Positions 19,034 to 29,205 of a stretch of 64,000 bases of DNA are shown one piece after another. Under the pieces are notes generated by a model, which saw only the letters and a program-made list of their open reading frames with translations, did not search any database and was not told the origin of the DNA. A program made the translations under genes and the position numbers. Each line of letters begins with the position of its first letter. Within the stretch, counting starts at the first letter, position 1. The stretch is from assembly GCF_900105455.1 (NCBI RefSeq), contig NZ_FNSF01000003.1:124001-188000 (forward strand), in the 5' to 3' direction. Source of the stretch: Tenacibaculum sp. MAR_2009_124 (GTDB taxonomy: Bacteria; Bacteroidota; Bacteroidia; Flavobacteriales; Flavobacteriaceae).

Positions 19034-20803
19034 TTAAGAAGGCTCTTCTCCTTCTAATAAAGGAGTGTCTTGAGACACGAAATCTTTTCCGTGTACATAT
19101 TCTCCATTTTCATCAGTTTTACTATAATCATAAGCCCACCTATGAACTTCTGGAATCGCACCTGGCCAGTTTCCATGGATATGTTCTACTGGTGTAGTCC
19201 ATTCTAATGTATTAGATTTCCAAGGATTCTGAGTTGCTTTCTGCCCTCTGTAAATAGAGATGAAATAATTTGCTAAGAAAATTAATTGTGCTAAACCTCC
19301 AATGATAGCCATTACTGTAATAAACACATTAATGTTAGTTAAATCATCAAACATTGGGAAGTTCGTATTTGTATAATAACGTCTTGGTAATCCTGCTAAA
19401 CCAATAAAGTGCATTGGAAAGAATACCCCATACGCAGATATAATTGTTATCCAGAAGTGCCAGTAACCTAATGTCTTATTCATCATCGTTCCATACATTT
19501 TAGGGAACCAATGGTAAATACCAGCGAACATTCCAAACAATGCTGATACTCCCATTACTAAGTGGAAGTGAGCAACCACAAAATAAGTATCGTGTACGTT
19601 AATATCTAATGCTGAATCTCCTAATACAAGACCTGTTAAACCTCCAGTTACAAACGTAGATACTAATCCAATTGAAAACAACATTGCTGGGTTCATTTGC
19701 AGATTACCTTTCCATAATGTTGTTATATAATTAAATGCCTTTACCGCCGAAGGAATCGCAATTAATACCGTTGTAAATGTAAATACCGATCCTAAGAAAG
19801 GGTTCATACCTGATACGAACATATGGTGACCCCATACAATAGTAGATAAAAATGCAATTGCTATAATAGATCCAATCATTGCACGATAACCAAAAATAGG
19901 CTTACGGGCGTTTGTTGAAATGATTTCTGAAGTTAATCCTAATGCTGGTAATAGAATAATATATACCTCCGGGTGACCTAGGAACCAAAATAAGTGCTCG
20001 AATAATACTGGTGATCCTCCCTGGTAGTGTAATACCTCTCCTGAAATAAAAATATCAGAAAGATAAAATGATGTACCAAAGCTTCTATCAAAAATTAACA
20101 ATAAAGCCGCAGATAAAAGTACTGGAAACGAAATAACACCGATAATAGCAGTAATAAAGAAAGCCCACATAGTTAAAGGCAATCTTGTCATTTTCATACC
20201 TTTTGTTCTAAGGTTTAACACCGTAACAATATAATTCAATGAACCAATTAGTGACGACGCAATGAATATTGCCATAGAAACTAACCACAAAGTCATACCA
20301 GCACCAGAACCAGGAATAGCCTGAGGTAAAGCAGATAATGGTGGATAAATTGTCCAACCTGCTGATGCCGGTCCAGCCTCAACAAATAACGAAATAACCA
20401 TTATTACAGAAGAAATGAAAAACAACCAATATGATACCATGTTAAGGAAACCTGACGCCATATCACGCGCTCCAATCTGTAATGGAATTAATAAATTAGA
20501 GAAGGTACCGCTTAATCCTGCTGTTAAAACAAAGAATACCATAATAGTACCATGAATTGTTACCAAGGCAAGGTACATATCTGGATTCATAACTCCGTCC
20601 GTTTGATGATGACCTAAAAAAGCCTCTATTATTGAAAACGAAGTCTCTGGCCATGCAATTTGTAAACGGAATAACATTGACATGAATACTCCAATAATCC
20701 CCATGAACATACCAGTTATTAAAAACTGCTTTGAGATCATTTTATGGTCTGTACTGAAAATGTATTTCGTTACAAATGTTTCTTTGTGATGATGATCTGA
20801 CAT
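19034..20803 (-). CDS. Cytochrome c oxidase subunit I
   Basis: 589 residues, about 12 hydrophobic helices. It contains the haem a3/CuB ligands in WFLGHPEVYIILLPALG and VWGHHMFVSGM, and HDTYFVVAHFHLVMG with the haem ligands. It is the catalytic subunit of a haem-copper oxidase in the inner membrane that reduces O2 to water while pumping protons. It is the last gene of a leftward operon with cox2 and the six act genes, so it takes electrons from alternative complex III via cytochrome c. Confidence 0.96.
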   Translation of the reverse strand: MSDHHHKETFVTKYIFSTDHKMISKQFLITGMFMGIIGVFMSMLFRLQIAWPETSFSIIEAFLGHHQTDGVMNPDMYLALVTIHGTIMVFFVLTAGLSGTFSNLLIPLQIGARDMASGFLNMVSYWLFFISSVIMVISLFVEAGPASAGWTIYPPLSALPQAIPGSGAGMTLWLVSMAIFIASSLIGSLNYIVTVLNLRTKGMKMTRLPLTMWAFFITAIIGVISFPVLLSAALLLIFDRSFGTSFYLSDIFISGEVLHYQGGSPVLFEHLFWFLGHPEVYIILLPALGLTSEIISTNARKPIFGYRAMIGSIIAIAFLSTIVWGHHMFVSGMNPFLGSVFTFTTVLIAIPSAVKAFNYITTLWKGNLQMNPAMLFSIGLVSTFVTGGLTGLVLGDSALDINVHDTYFVVAHFHLVMGVSALFGMFAGIYHWFPKMYGTMMNKTLGYWHFWITIISAYGVFFPMHFIGLAGLPRRYYTNTNFPMFDDLTNINVFITVMAIIGGLAQLIFLANYFISIYRGQKATQNPWKSNTLEWTTPVEHIHGNWPGAIPEVHRWAYDYSKTDENGEYVHGKDFVSQDTPLLEGEEPS

Positions 20804-20839
20804 AATCTATATCTTTATATTTTCTTTTTTAAAAATATC

Positions 20840-21847
20840 TTACTTAATAACTTGAGCTAAAGTTTTTTGCTCTGATAACCATTTTTTGTACTCAACCTCT
20901 TCTACAACTGTAATTTTCATTTGCATATTGTAGTGAGACTGTCCACAAATTTTGTTACATAACAATAAGTAATTAAACTCATAAGGCTCTTCACCTTTAG
21001 CTGTACGAATTTTATTAATTCCTTTTGTTTTTGCAATTACCTCAGAGTTTTGACGCATTTCCTCAGTAGTAAATTTCGGAGTAAATGCGAATTGAGTAAC
21101 CATACCAGGAACACAGTTCATTTGTGCTCTAAAGTGAGGCATATAAGCCGAGTGTAACACATCTTGAGAACGGAATTTGAACAATACCTTTTTGCCTTTT
21201 GGTAAATACAATTCAGTAACTTGCTTGTCGTCTTTAGCATTAGGGTCAGACATATCGACTCCTAGTGTGTTTATTCCTTTGATGAAATTAACATTTCCAA
21301 GACCCAATTCATTGTCTTCTCCTGCATAACGAGCATCCCATCTAAACTGTTGAGAATATACCTCAATGATAATAGGATTTTCATCATCTCCAATCGACAT
21401 TATATTATTCCATTGCCATAATCCGTATCCAATTAATAATACGATTGTAATGGCAGGAATAGTTGTCCAAATTAATTCTAATTTATGGCTATCTGCAAAG
21501 AATAAAGCCTTGTTTTCTTTACGTCCTCTATATTGATAAGAGAAGTAAAAAATAAGAAACTGCATTGCAAACTGAACAATTCCAATTAACCAAAACGTAA
21601 TATCGAATAAGTTATCGTCATGTTCTCCTTCTATTGAAGCAGATTCAGGTAATAAATACACATTCATTCCTATAAGACAATAGATCATCATTGCGTATAA
21701 GAATACTAAAAATCCTATAGCGATCTTACCTTGTGTATCGTTATCTTTATCTGTAGCAATTACAGAACGAAAATTCATAATACGAGTTATTTGCCAAAAG
21801 CTAACTCCTATTGCAACTGCTATAAAAATGTAAAATAAAGCGAGCAT
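20840..21847 (-). CDS. Cytochrome c oxidase subunit II
   Basis: 335 residues. Three hydrophobic helices at the N-terminus, then a cupredoxin domain with the CuA site LLLCNKICGQSHYNMQMK and the acidic/aromatic RWDARYAGEDNE upstream. It accepts electrons from cytochrome c and passes them to subunit I. No fused cytochrome c domain is present, so it is not a classic caa3 subunit; the ActE cytochrome encoded upstream may deliver the electrons. Confidence 0.95.
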   Translation of the reverse strand: MLALFYIFIAVAIGVSFWQITRIMNFRSVIATDKDNDTQGKIAIGFLVFLYAMMIYCLIGMNVYLLPESASIEGEHDDNLFDITFWLIGIVQFAMQFLIFYFSYQYRGRKENKALFFADSHKLELIWTTIPAITIVLLIGYGLWQWNNIMSIGDDENPIIIEVYSQQFRWDARYAGEDNELGLGNVNFIKGINTLGVDMSDPNAKDDKQVTELYLPKGKKVLFKFRSQDVLHSAYMPHFRAQMNCVPGMVTQFAFTPKFTTEEMRQNSEVIAKTKGINKIRTAKGEEPYEFNYLLLCNKICGQSHYNMQMKITVVEEVEYKKWLSEQKTLAQVIK

Positions 21848-21876
21848 AATATCTAAACTATTATTGTTTTAATTAA

Positions 21877-23493
21877 TTAATGATGACTATTATCTTCTCC
21901 TCTGTGCTCAATCACATAGTAATGATGAGTTTCACTTTCATGAAGGAAAGGATTTCCTTTTGGTAAAACTGCTGCTTTACTAACTGCACTAAAGGTTGCA
22001 AATATAAATAAACCGATAAAAAACAATATCGCACTTATCTCACCAATTCCGAATCCCCATTGACCTCCTACTGTTCCAGGCATAATCATGACGAATAAAT
22101 CCACGTAGTGTCCAACTAATATTGCAACTCCTCCTAAGATAACCAACCAAGGTATACTCTTAAAATCACTATTAATAAGTAACAAAACAGGGAAGGCAAA
22201 GTTTAACACAACCATTCCTAAGAAAGGCAACTTGTATTCGTTAAAGCGTTGCGCGTAATAAGTTGTTTCCTCTGGCATATCAGCATACCAAATTAACATG
22301 AACTGAGCGAACCACAAATATGTCCAAAATACAGAGAAACCAAACATGAATTTTGCTAAATCATGAATATGACTATCATTAACAAAAGGTAAAGCACCTT
22401 TAGAACGTAAATAAATAGTTACAATAGCGACAACTGTTAACGCAGATACTAAGAAAGTAGCTAACACATACCATCCAAATAAGGTAGAAAACCAGTGTGG
22501 ATCAATTCCCATGATCCAATCCCAAGATGCCATAGATTCAGAGACCATAAAGAACACTACAAACCCAACACTAATATTGTATAAGTTTTTATGTAACTTC
22601 AAGTCTCCATTATCTTGCTGAATAGATTTCCTTCTAAGAATAAATCTGAAAACATTCCATCCTGTTAAATAAACAATACTTCTTATTGCCCAACCAGGAA
22701 CATTCATCCACCAGTGCTTCTTATCTACGATAGGATCGTAATTAGGACTTTGAGTATCAAAAACTCCATCCGCCATCCATGGGAATAAATGATTTTGATG
22801 CATTACTGTTAGTATAATGAAAATAATCATGAATATACTTACATAATGAATATTGTTCGAAATAGCTTCCATTACTCTAAAAAGCACAACAGACCAACCT
22901 GCATGCGCAATTCTTTGAGCTGCATAGAACGCCAATACTAATAAACTTACTCCTAAAGAAAATAACATAGCTACATAAAATGCCGACCAAGGTCTATTTT
23001 GCATTTGATGAAAAGCATGTTCAGCATGATGATCTCCGTGATCCTCTCCATGAGCATTATCATGATGGGCAACTGGAGCCTCAGCGTGCGCCGTTTCTTT
23101 ATGAGTTTCCTCTTTAGTTTCATGAACAGCATCTGCAGATTCATGATGTGTAGAATCAACTTTCTCTGTATGAGCTTCAGACTTGTGATCTGCTTCTTTG
23201 TGTTCAGAACTAGCAGCATCTTTATGATCAGCGGCTGCAGCACCTACATGCTCTTCAGATTTCTTCTCTTCTTTATGCGATTCAGATTGAACATCAGCGC
23301 TATGGTGAGTATCATCACCATGAGCATTCGCTGCACCATGACCTCCATGATGCGCAGCTTCTTGCTTTGCTAATATTTCCTTTGCTTCTTCAAGAGTACT
23401 AGGAGCTGACATAAAATTATATACAGTACCTAACAAACCTACTACCATTAAAGCAAGCGCAAATATTTTTAATTTTCCTGTAAACTGATACAT
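21877..23493 (-). CDS. actF: Alternative complex III subunit ActF with long His-rich linker
   Basis: 538 residues, longer than I expect for this subunit. One N-terminal helix is followed by a His/Glu/Ala/Lys-rich stretch (residues ~48-162, about 25 His), then about ten further helices (PWSAFYVAMLFSLGVSLLVLA onward). ActF is an integral membrane quinol-oxidoreductase subunit related to ActC. The linker faces one side of the membrane and could bind metal; that is inference. It lies between actE and cox2, 22 and 29 bases apart. Confidence 0.88.
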   Translation of the reverse strand: MYQFTGKLKIFALALMVVGLLGTVYNFMSAPSTLEEAKEILAKQEAAHHGGHGAANAHGDDTHHSADVQSESHKEEKKSEEHVGAAAADHKDAASSEHKEADHKSEAHTEKVDSTHHESADAVHETKEETHKETAHAEAPVAHHDNAHGEDHGDHHAEHAFHQMQNRPWSAFYVAMLFSLGVSLLVLAFYAAQRIAHAGWSVVLFRVMEAISNNIHYVSIFMIIFIILTVMHQNHLFPWMADGVFDTQSPNYDPIVDKKHWWMNVPGWAIRSIVYLTGWNVFRFILRRKSIQQDNGDLKLHKNLYNISVGFVVFFMVSESMASWDWIMGIDPHWFSTLFGWYVLATFLVSALTVVAIVTIYLRSKGALPFVNDSHIHDLAKFMFGFSVFWTYLWFAQFMLIWYADMPEETTYYAQRFNEYKLPFLGMVVLNFAFPVLLLINSDFKSIPWLVILGGVAILVGHYVDLFVMIMPGTVGGQWGFGIGEISAILFFIGLFIFATFSAVSKAAVLPKGNPFLHESETHHYYVIEHRGEDNSHH

Positions 23494-23515
23494 ATCTTTA
23501 AATATCTATATAGAC

Positions 23516-24064
23516 TTATTTTAATAATTCGCTTCTTAAACTTTCAACGTACTGCACAACTTGCCAACGCTCTTTGTATCTAAGCTGTGATGCATGTGAT
23601 CCCATTAGGTTTTTACCGTGCATAATAACATGGTAAATATTACCTGAATTTAAATCTCTGTCTTTGTAATTCGGAATACCCTCAAACTTCTCTCTTTGTG
23701 ATAATACTCCGTTACCATCACCTTTCTTTCCATGACAGGAAGAACAGTAAATAGTATACAACTCTTTCCCTTTTGCAAGGTTTTCCTCAGTAGCATCGAT
23801 AGGATTCTTTAACTCAGCTTTCGCCTTTTCATATCCTTCATTTGTATTAGGAATGTCATAAGCTATAATACCATTTCTACTAACAGTACCTGCAACTGGT
23901 TTCCTGTTCACAGGAACATTTCCAGCTGATGTTACTCCATTTGCATCATAAGGAACTGACACATACATATCAGGCATATACTGTACTTGTGGTTTTCTTT
24001 TATCTTTACAAGAAACTATACTAGCGCCTACTAATAAAGCTAAAACTATTTTTAAACTTTTCAT
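23516..24064 (-). CDS. actE: Alternative complex III monohaem cytochrome c, ActE
   Basis: 182 residues. Lipoprotein signal (VGASIVSCKDKRKP) and one haem c site YCSSCHGKKGDG with a downstream Met ligand region (HGKNLMGSHASQL). It sits in the periplasm anchored to the membrane and carries electrons within or out of alternative complex III towards the oxidase encoded in the same operon. Confidence 0.92.
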   Translation of the reverse strand: MKSLKIVLALLVGASIVSCKDKRKPQVQYMPDMYVSVPYDANGVTSAGNVPVNRKPVAGTVSRNGIIAYDIPNTNEGYEKAKAELKNPIDATEENLAKGKELYTIYCSSCHGKKGDGNGVLSQREKFEGIPNYKDRDLNSGNIYHVIMHGKNLMGSHASQLRYKERWQVVQYVESLRSELLK

Positions 24065-24074
24065 ACTTTCCTAA

Positions 24075-24602
24075 TTAATGCTTTTCTACTACGTTAATTT
24101 CAACTGCTCCGGTAGACGCCAACAAAGCCTTTAATTCGTCTTCATTATCGTGTACTGCTACTTCCATTAAGAAGTGATCATCCGTTGTTCTTGGATCTGG
24201 GTTTTCGGCTTGTTTAAACGGCCATAACTTACTACGCATGTAAAAAGTGATTACCATTAAGTGAGCTGCAAAAAACACCGTTAATTCAAATAAGATTGGA
24301 ACAAAGGCAGGCATATTTTCAGCCCAAGAAAAACTTGGTTTACCTCCAATATCTTGTGGCCAATCAGCAATCATAGTGTACCATGTTAGCCAAACAGCTA
24401 CAGCCGTACCAGTAATCCCGTAAAAGAAAGCAGTAATCGCTAAACGAGTTGGTGCTAATCCCATTGCTTTATCTAAACCGTGAACTGGAAAAGGTGTAAA
24501 AACCTCTTCAATATGATGATGATCTGCTTTTACCTTCTTAACAGCATCCATTAAGATATCATCATCATTATATAATGCGTGAATTACTTTACTAGTGCTC
24601 AT
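24075..24602 (-). CDS. actD: Alternative complex III subunit ActD (DUF3341)
   Basis: 175 residues with two helices (ITAFFYGITGTAVAVWLTW and PILFELTVFFAAHLMVITF) after a cytosolic domain. The DUF3341 signature lies around FTPFPVHGLDKAMGL. It is a structural membrane subunit of the act complex. Its start overlaps the end of actC by 11 bases, showing translational coupling. Confidence 0.92.
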   Translation of the reverse strand: MSTSKVIHALYNDDDILMDAVKKVKADHHHIEEVFTPFPVHGLDKAMGLAPTRLAITAFFYGITGTAVAVWLTWYTMIADWPQDIGGKPSFSWAENMPAFVPILFELTVFFAAHLMVITFYMRSKLWPFKQAENPDPRTTDDHFLMEVAVHDNEDELKALLASTGAVEINVVEKH

Positions 24603-25992
24603 TGTTCTTGTCTCTTAATTTTTTAAAATTCTCTCCAGATGATTTCAAGATTGTTTTTACTTCCGCAGTTGGAATTACTGGGAATGTTCTTGCATACAAC
24701 AAGAATAAAACTCCAAAGAAACCTATTGTTCCAACAAATATTCCTATATCAACAAAAGTAGGTTCAAAACGCCACCATGTAGATGGTAACTGTCCTTTAC
24801 TTAATACAATTGCAATAATATCAAAACGCTCAAACCACATTCCAATGTTAATTGCGATAGAAACTAAGAAAGAAACAACAAAACTTCTTCTTAACTTTTT
24901 AATCCATAAAATTTGTGGAATGATAATATTGAAAGTCATTAATGACCAGAATGCCCATCCATAAGCACCAGCTTCTGCACCAAATGACAAGTATGTATAA
25001 TTTTCATAAGGAGAGCCAGTATACCAAGCGATAAAGAATTCTGTAGCGTAGGCTACAGCAACGATTCCTCCTGTAAGAATAATTACGATATTCATATACT
25101 CGATATGTAAACGAGTAATGTATGCTTCTAAATTAGTAACCTTACGCATAACTCCTAAAAGTGTTTGTACCATGGCAAATCCTGAGAAGATTGCTCCAGC
25201 AACAAAGTAAGGTGGAAAAATTGTAGAGTGCCAACCTGGGTTTACCGAAGTTGCGAAGTCAAATGATACAATTGTATGTACAGAAAGTACTAAAGGCGTT
25301 GCTAAACCAGCTAATACCAACGATACTTCTTCAAAACGTTGCCAATCTTTTGCTCTTCCCGACCATCCAAACGACAATAATGCGTATATTTTCTTCTGGA
25401 AAGGTTTTACAGCTCTATCACGAATAGTTGCGAAATCAGGTAATAACCCAGTCCACCAGAATACTAACGATACTGATAAATACGTAGAGATTGCAAATAC
25501 ATCCCATAATAATGGCGAGTTAAAGTTTACCCATAATGATCCGAACTGGTTTGGAATAGGTAGTACCCAGTATCCATTCCAAGGACGTCCCATGTGAATA
25601 ATAGGGAATAATCCTGCCTGAAATACTGCGAAGATTGTCATGGCTTCCGCTGAACGGTTAATTGCCATTCTCCATTTTTGACGGAATAATAATAGTACTG
25701 CCGAGATTAAGGTACCTGCGTGACCAATACCTACCCACCATACAAAGTTGGTGATATCCCAAGCCCAACCAATGTTTTTACTTAATCCCCAAACACCGAT
25801 TCCGGTACCAACGGTGTAGAAGATACATCCAAATCCCCATAACATGCCTGCTAAAGAAATATAGAATGCTATATACCAATTTTTGTTTGCCTTTCCTTCG
25901 ATAGGTCTAGCAATATCCTCTGTAATGTCATGGTAACTTTTGTTACCCAACACTAAAGGCTCTCTATAAGATGATTCGTAATGAGACGACAT
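24592..25992 (-). CDS. actC: Alternative complex III subunit ActC (NrfD/PsrC-like)
   Basis: 466 residues, about ten helices, NrfD/PsrC family. Segments include WWVGIGHAGTLISAVLLLFRQKWR and FPIIHMGRPWNGYW. It binds menaquinol and forms part of the proton path of alternative complex III in the inner membrane. It partners with the iron-sulfur subunit ActB encoded 26 bases upstream. Confidence 0.94.
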   Translation of the reverse strand: MSSHYESSYREPLVLGNKSYHDITEDIARPIEGKANKNWYIAFYISLAGMLWGFGCIFYTVGTGIGVWGLSKNIGWAWDITNFVWWVGIGHAGTLISAVLLLFRQKWRMAINRSAEAMTIFAVFQAGLFPIIHMGRPWNGYWVLPIPNQFGSLWVNFNSPLLWDVFAISTYLSVSLVFWWTGLLPDFATIRDRAVKPFQKKIYALLSFGWSGRAKDWQRFEEVSLVLAGLATPLVLSVHTIVSFDFATSVNPGWHSTIFPPYFVAGAIFSGFAMVQTLLGVMRKVTNLEAYITRLHIEYMNIVIILTGGIVAVAYATEFFIAWYTGSPYENYTYLSFGAEAGAYGWAFWSLMTFNIIIPQILWIKKLRRSFVVSFLVSIAINIGMWFERFDIIAIVLSKGQLPSTWWRFEPTFVDIGIFVGTIGFFGVLFLLYARTFPVIPTAEVKTILKSSGENFKKLRDKNNEH

Positions 25993-26018
25993 AATCTGTA
26001 TACTTGTTTATTTTATTA

Positions 26019-29000
26019 TTAAGCTTCGTTTGTATTTCTTACTTTCACTTGATACACTACATTTGGTTTCGTACCAATATAGTCTAATACATGGAAAGCT
26101 CTTTTATCTTCAACTAACGGTGTTACTGGATCTTCTGGATTGTTTACATCTCCAAATACCATTGCTCCAGAAGAACATGCTGCAGAACAAGCACAAGCAT
26201 CGTTAAACTCGTCTTTTCTTACTGCTCTACCTTCTTTCTTAGCTTTTAAAATAGTTGCTTGAGTAGATTGAATACAGAAAGAACACTTTTCCATAACCCC
26301 TCTTGAACGAACAACTACATCAGGGTTCAATACCATCTTACCGTACTCATTGTTCATGTTGAAATCAAACTCGCTATTATCTGCATAATTAAACCAGTTG
26401 AAACGACGTACTCTATAAGGACAGTTGTTTGCACAATAACGAGTACCTACACAACGGTTATATGCCATTTGGTTTTGCCCTTGACGACCGTGAGAAGTTG
26501 CAGCTACAGGACATACTGTTTCACATGGTGCGTGATTACAGTGTTGACACATCATTGGTTGAAAAGACACCTGAGGGTTCTCAGCTGGATTTTCTAAAGC
26601 ATCAAACAAATCTCCTCTACTTAACTTTAATATTTTTTCTGTATAAAGTCTTTCAACTTCTTGATTCGCCACATTAGGATTCTGAGCTTTAAACTCTTCA
26701 AGAGTCATTTCAGCTTGCTCCTTATCAAATTGCTTATCTTGAACAGTAGAAGAATAGTAACGGTCAATACGTAACCAAGCCATATCTCTACCAACTCTTA
26801 ATTCATCTTTACCTACAACAGGCACATTGTTTTCAGCGTGACATGCTACAACACATGCTCCACATCCTGTACATGAAGTAAGATCAATAGATAATTTAAA
26901 GTGATGTCCTAACTCTCTATCGTGATCATCCCATAAATCAATTGTACTACCTTCCACTTCTTGGTGATCATATGATACCATGAAAGGTTTGTTCCAAGTG
27001 TGTTTTGGGTCTAAACTTCTATCATTAACTTCTTTTAATGATGCTTCTCTTAAAATATCATGACGTCCAGCTAATGTACTTTGAACCTGCATACAAGCAA
27101 ACTTATGCCATCCAGCAGCTTTTTCAATTGTTACATTATACTGTACATTGTTTCCATCTTTATAAAATGGGTAAGCATTAACACCTACCTGCATTTCTTC
27201 TTTCAATCCATGTTTTCTACCATACCCTAAAGCAAGTCCAAATGAACCTTTTGCTTGACCAGGTTGTAAAATAACTGGAATATTGTTAATTGTTACTCCG
27301 TTTACAGTAATGTTTGCGTAATTACCATCAATTGCGCCATTATCTTTAACTGGGTTCTCAAAACCTAATTCTTTCGCATCAGCCAAAGAAACGGTTAAAT
27401 AGTTATCCCAAGAAGCACGAGTAATTGGATCTGGTAATTCTTGTAACCAAGGGTTATTTGCTTGTTTACCGTCTCCCAACGCAGTAGAACTAAATAAATT
27501 TAATTCATATTGAGAAGGCTTTGTTGCTTTTAACAAATCTGCTGCAACTAAAGTTACATCAACTGTTGATTCAAAAACCGTTGCTTCAGTTTCTTCAGCC
27601 TCAACGTTGAAATATCCATCATGCAATGCTTGATTCCATGATTTACCTCCTAAAATGTTTGTTGCCCAAAATTCTTTTAAAGTATCGTAATAATTTACTG
27701 TACTACCCGACCACTTTAACAACGTATCTTGAACTTGACGTGTATTAAATAAAGGTTGAATTGTTGGTTGAACTAAACCATAATTTCCTTCTTTCACCTT
27801 AACATCACCCCAAGACTCTAAATAGTGTGGTGTAGGTAAACTATATTCCGTAATAGCTGAAGTATCGTCATTTTGAGTCGATAAAGCCACTGATAGCTTT
27901 AATTTCTTAACACCGTCAACAAAATCTGCCGCATTCACATGTGAATAAGCTGGATTTACATTATACGTAATTAATCCAGAAACCTTACCGGCTTTCATAT
28001 CAGCTACTAGTTCAGCAACATGAGCATCATTACCTTGTCTTGTATACAAAGGATTTTGAACATCCGCTACTTCACTACTTAATGCTTTATTAATTGCCAA
28101 AGCAATAATTTGAGCATTCTTATCATTCAATCCAGTAACTACAACACCTTTAGAACCTGCCTTTTTTAACGCAGCTGCTAATTCTTTAACTTCTGCATCT
28201 GCAGGAGTCGCTTTAGAAGGTAGGTTACCTCCAGTTACTTCATTATATAGATTGATTAATGCAAAAACTTGATCAGATGGTTTTATAACCACACGTTTAT
28301 CTGCATTTGCACCAGTTAAAGAAAGGTTACTTTCAAGCTGAACATGGTAAGACATTTTACCGCTATTCACTCTTCTTCCATCTAAATAACTCTTTTCAAA
28401 ACCTCCATGCCAATCTCCTAAGAAGTCAGCACCAACAGAAGCAATAACACCTGCTTTTGAAAAATCATAATTTGGTAAAGCTCTTTTACCATACATTGCT
28501 TCAAAAGCTTCTAATGCTCCATTTTCAGAAATTGTATCATAAACAACATGCTTTACATTTGGGTAAGCAGTTACAAAATCAGCAATTACTTTTTCAGTTG
28601 AAGGACTTGCTAAAGTACCTGTTAATAAAACAACAGGTTCATTAGTTTCTTTCAACTTTGTAAGCTTTTCGACAATCTCTTTATCTAAATCATTCCAGGT
28701 AATATTAGCATCACCTTTCTTTGGTTCTTTAATACGTAATTTTTCATCATATAATGATAAAACAGAAGCTACAGTTCTTGCATTAATATCAGCACCTGCT
28801 TCTTTGTTCGGCATCACCAAAATTGGTCTACCTTCTCTAGTTTTAACTAAAACGTTCGCAAAATCAAATCCGTCTGCCATTGTAGTTGCATACCAATCTG
28901 CTATTCCAACTACTACATCATTCGGTTGTACTACATAAGGAATTGATTTTCTAACAGGACCTTCACAGGCCGCTAGCGAAGCTGCTGCTGTTGTAAATCC

Positions 29001-29174
29001 AACATACTTTAAAAAATCTCTACGTGAAGTTGAAGAAGTCTCTAATGTTTCTTTATCCCCTAAAAACTCATCAGTAGGTATGTCTTGAACGAACTCTTTA
29101 TTACGTAGCGTTTCAACAATAGAACTATCATTTAGTTCCTCAACACTTTGCCAGTATTTTTTGTTTGAAGCCAT
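26019..29174 (-). CDS. actB: Alternative complex III iron-sulfur/molybdopterin-like subunit ActB
   Basis: 1,051 residues. A Tat-type signal (SRRDFLKYVGFTTAAASLAACEG, written as two parts SRRDFLKYVG and LAACEG) targets it to the periplasm. A molybdopterin-oxidoreductase-like domain follows, then a ferredoxin-like region with Cys clusters CTGCGACVVAC, CQHCNHAPCETVCP, CVGTRYCANNCP and CSFCIQ. In the act complex the molybdopterin-like part carries no cofactor and the clusters move electrons from quinol to the cytochromes. Length fits the Bacteroidota fused form. Confidence 0.95.
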   Translation of the reverse strand: MASNKKYWQSVEELNDSSIVETLRNKEFVQDIPTDEFLGDKETLETSSTSRRDFLKYVGFTTAAASLAACEGPVRKSIPYVVQPNDVVVGIADWYATTMADGFDFANVLVKTREGRPILVMPNKEAGADINARTVASVLSLYDEKLRIKEPKKGDANITWNDLDKEIVEKLTKLKETNEPVVLLTGTLASPSTEKVIADFVTAYPNVKHVVYDTISENGALEAFEAMYGKRALPNYDFSKAGVIASVGADFLGDWHGGFEKSYLDGRRVNSGKMSYHVQLESNLSLTGANADKRVVIKPSDQVFALINLYNEVTGGNLPSKATPADAEVKELAAALKKAGSKGVVVTGLNDKNAQIIALAINKALSSEVADVQNPLYTRQGNDAHVAELVADMKAGKVSGLITYNVNPAYSHVNAADFVDGVKKLKLSVALSTQNDDTSAITEYSLPTPHYLESWGDVKVKEGNYGLVQPTIQPLFNTRQVQDTLLKWSGSTVNYYDTLKEFWATNILGGKSWNQALHDGYFNVEAEETEATVFESTVDVTLVAADLLKATKPSQYELNLFSSTALGDGKQANNPWLQELPDPITRASWDNYLTVSLADAKELGFENPVKDNGAIDGNYANITVNGVTINNIPVILQPGQAKGSFGLALGYGRKHGLKEEMQVGVNAYPFYKDGNNVQYNVTIEKAAGWHKFACMQVQSTLAGRHDILREASLKEVNDRSLDPKHTWNKPFMVSYDHQEVEGSTIDLWDDHDRELGHHFKLSIDLTSCTGCGACVVACHAENNVPVVGKDELRVGRDMAWLRIDRYYSSTVQDKQFDKEQAEMTLEEFKAQNPNVANQEVERLYTEKILKLSRGDLFDALENPAENPQVSFQPMMCQHCNHAPCETVCPVAATSHGRQGQNQMAYNRCVGTRYCANNCPYRVRRFNWFNYADNSEFDFNMNNEYGKMVLNPDVVVRSRGVMEKCSFCIQSTQATILKAKKEGRAVRKDEFNDACACSAACSSGAMVFGDVNNPEDPVTPLVEDKRAFHVLDYIGTKPNVVYQVKVRNTNEA

Positions 29175-29205
29175 TTATATACGTGTTTTTCTACTTTCTA
29201 ATTAA

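Noticed and set aside
22971..23373. Open frames on both strands within actF.
   Set aside because: They are shadows of the low-complexity His/Glu-rich linker.
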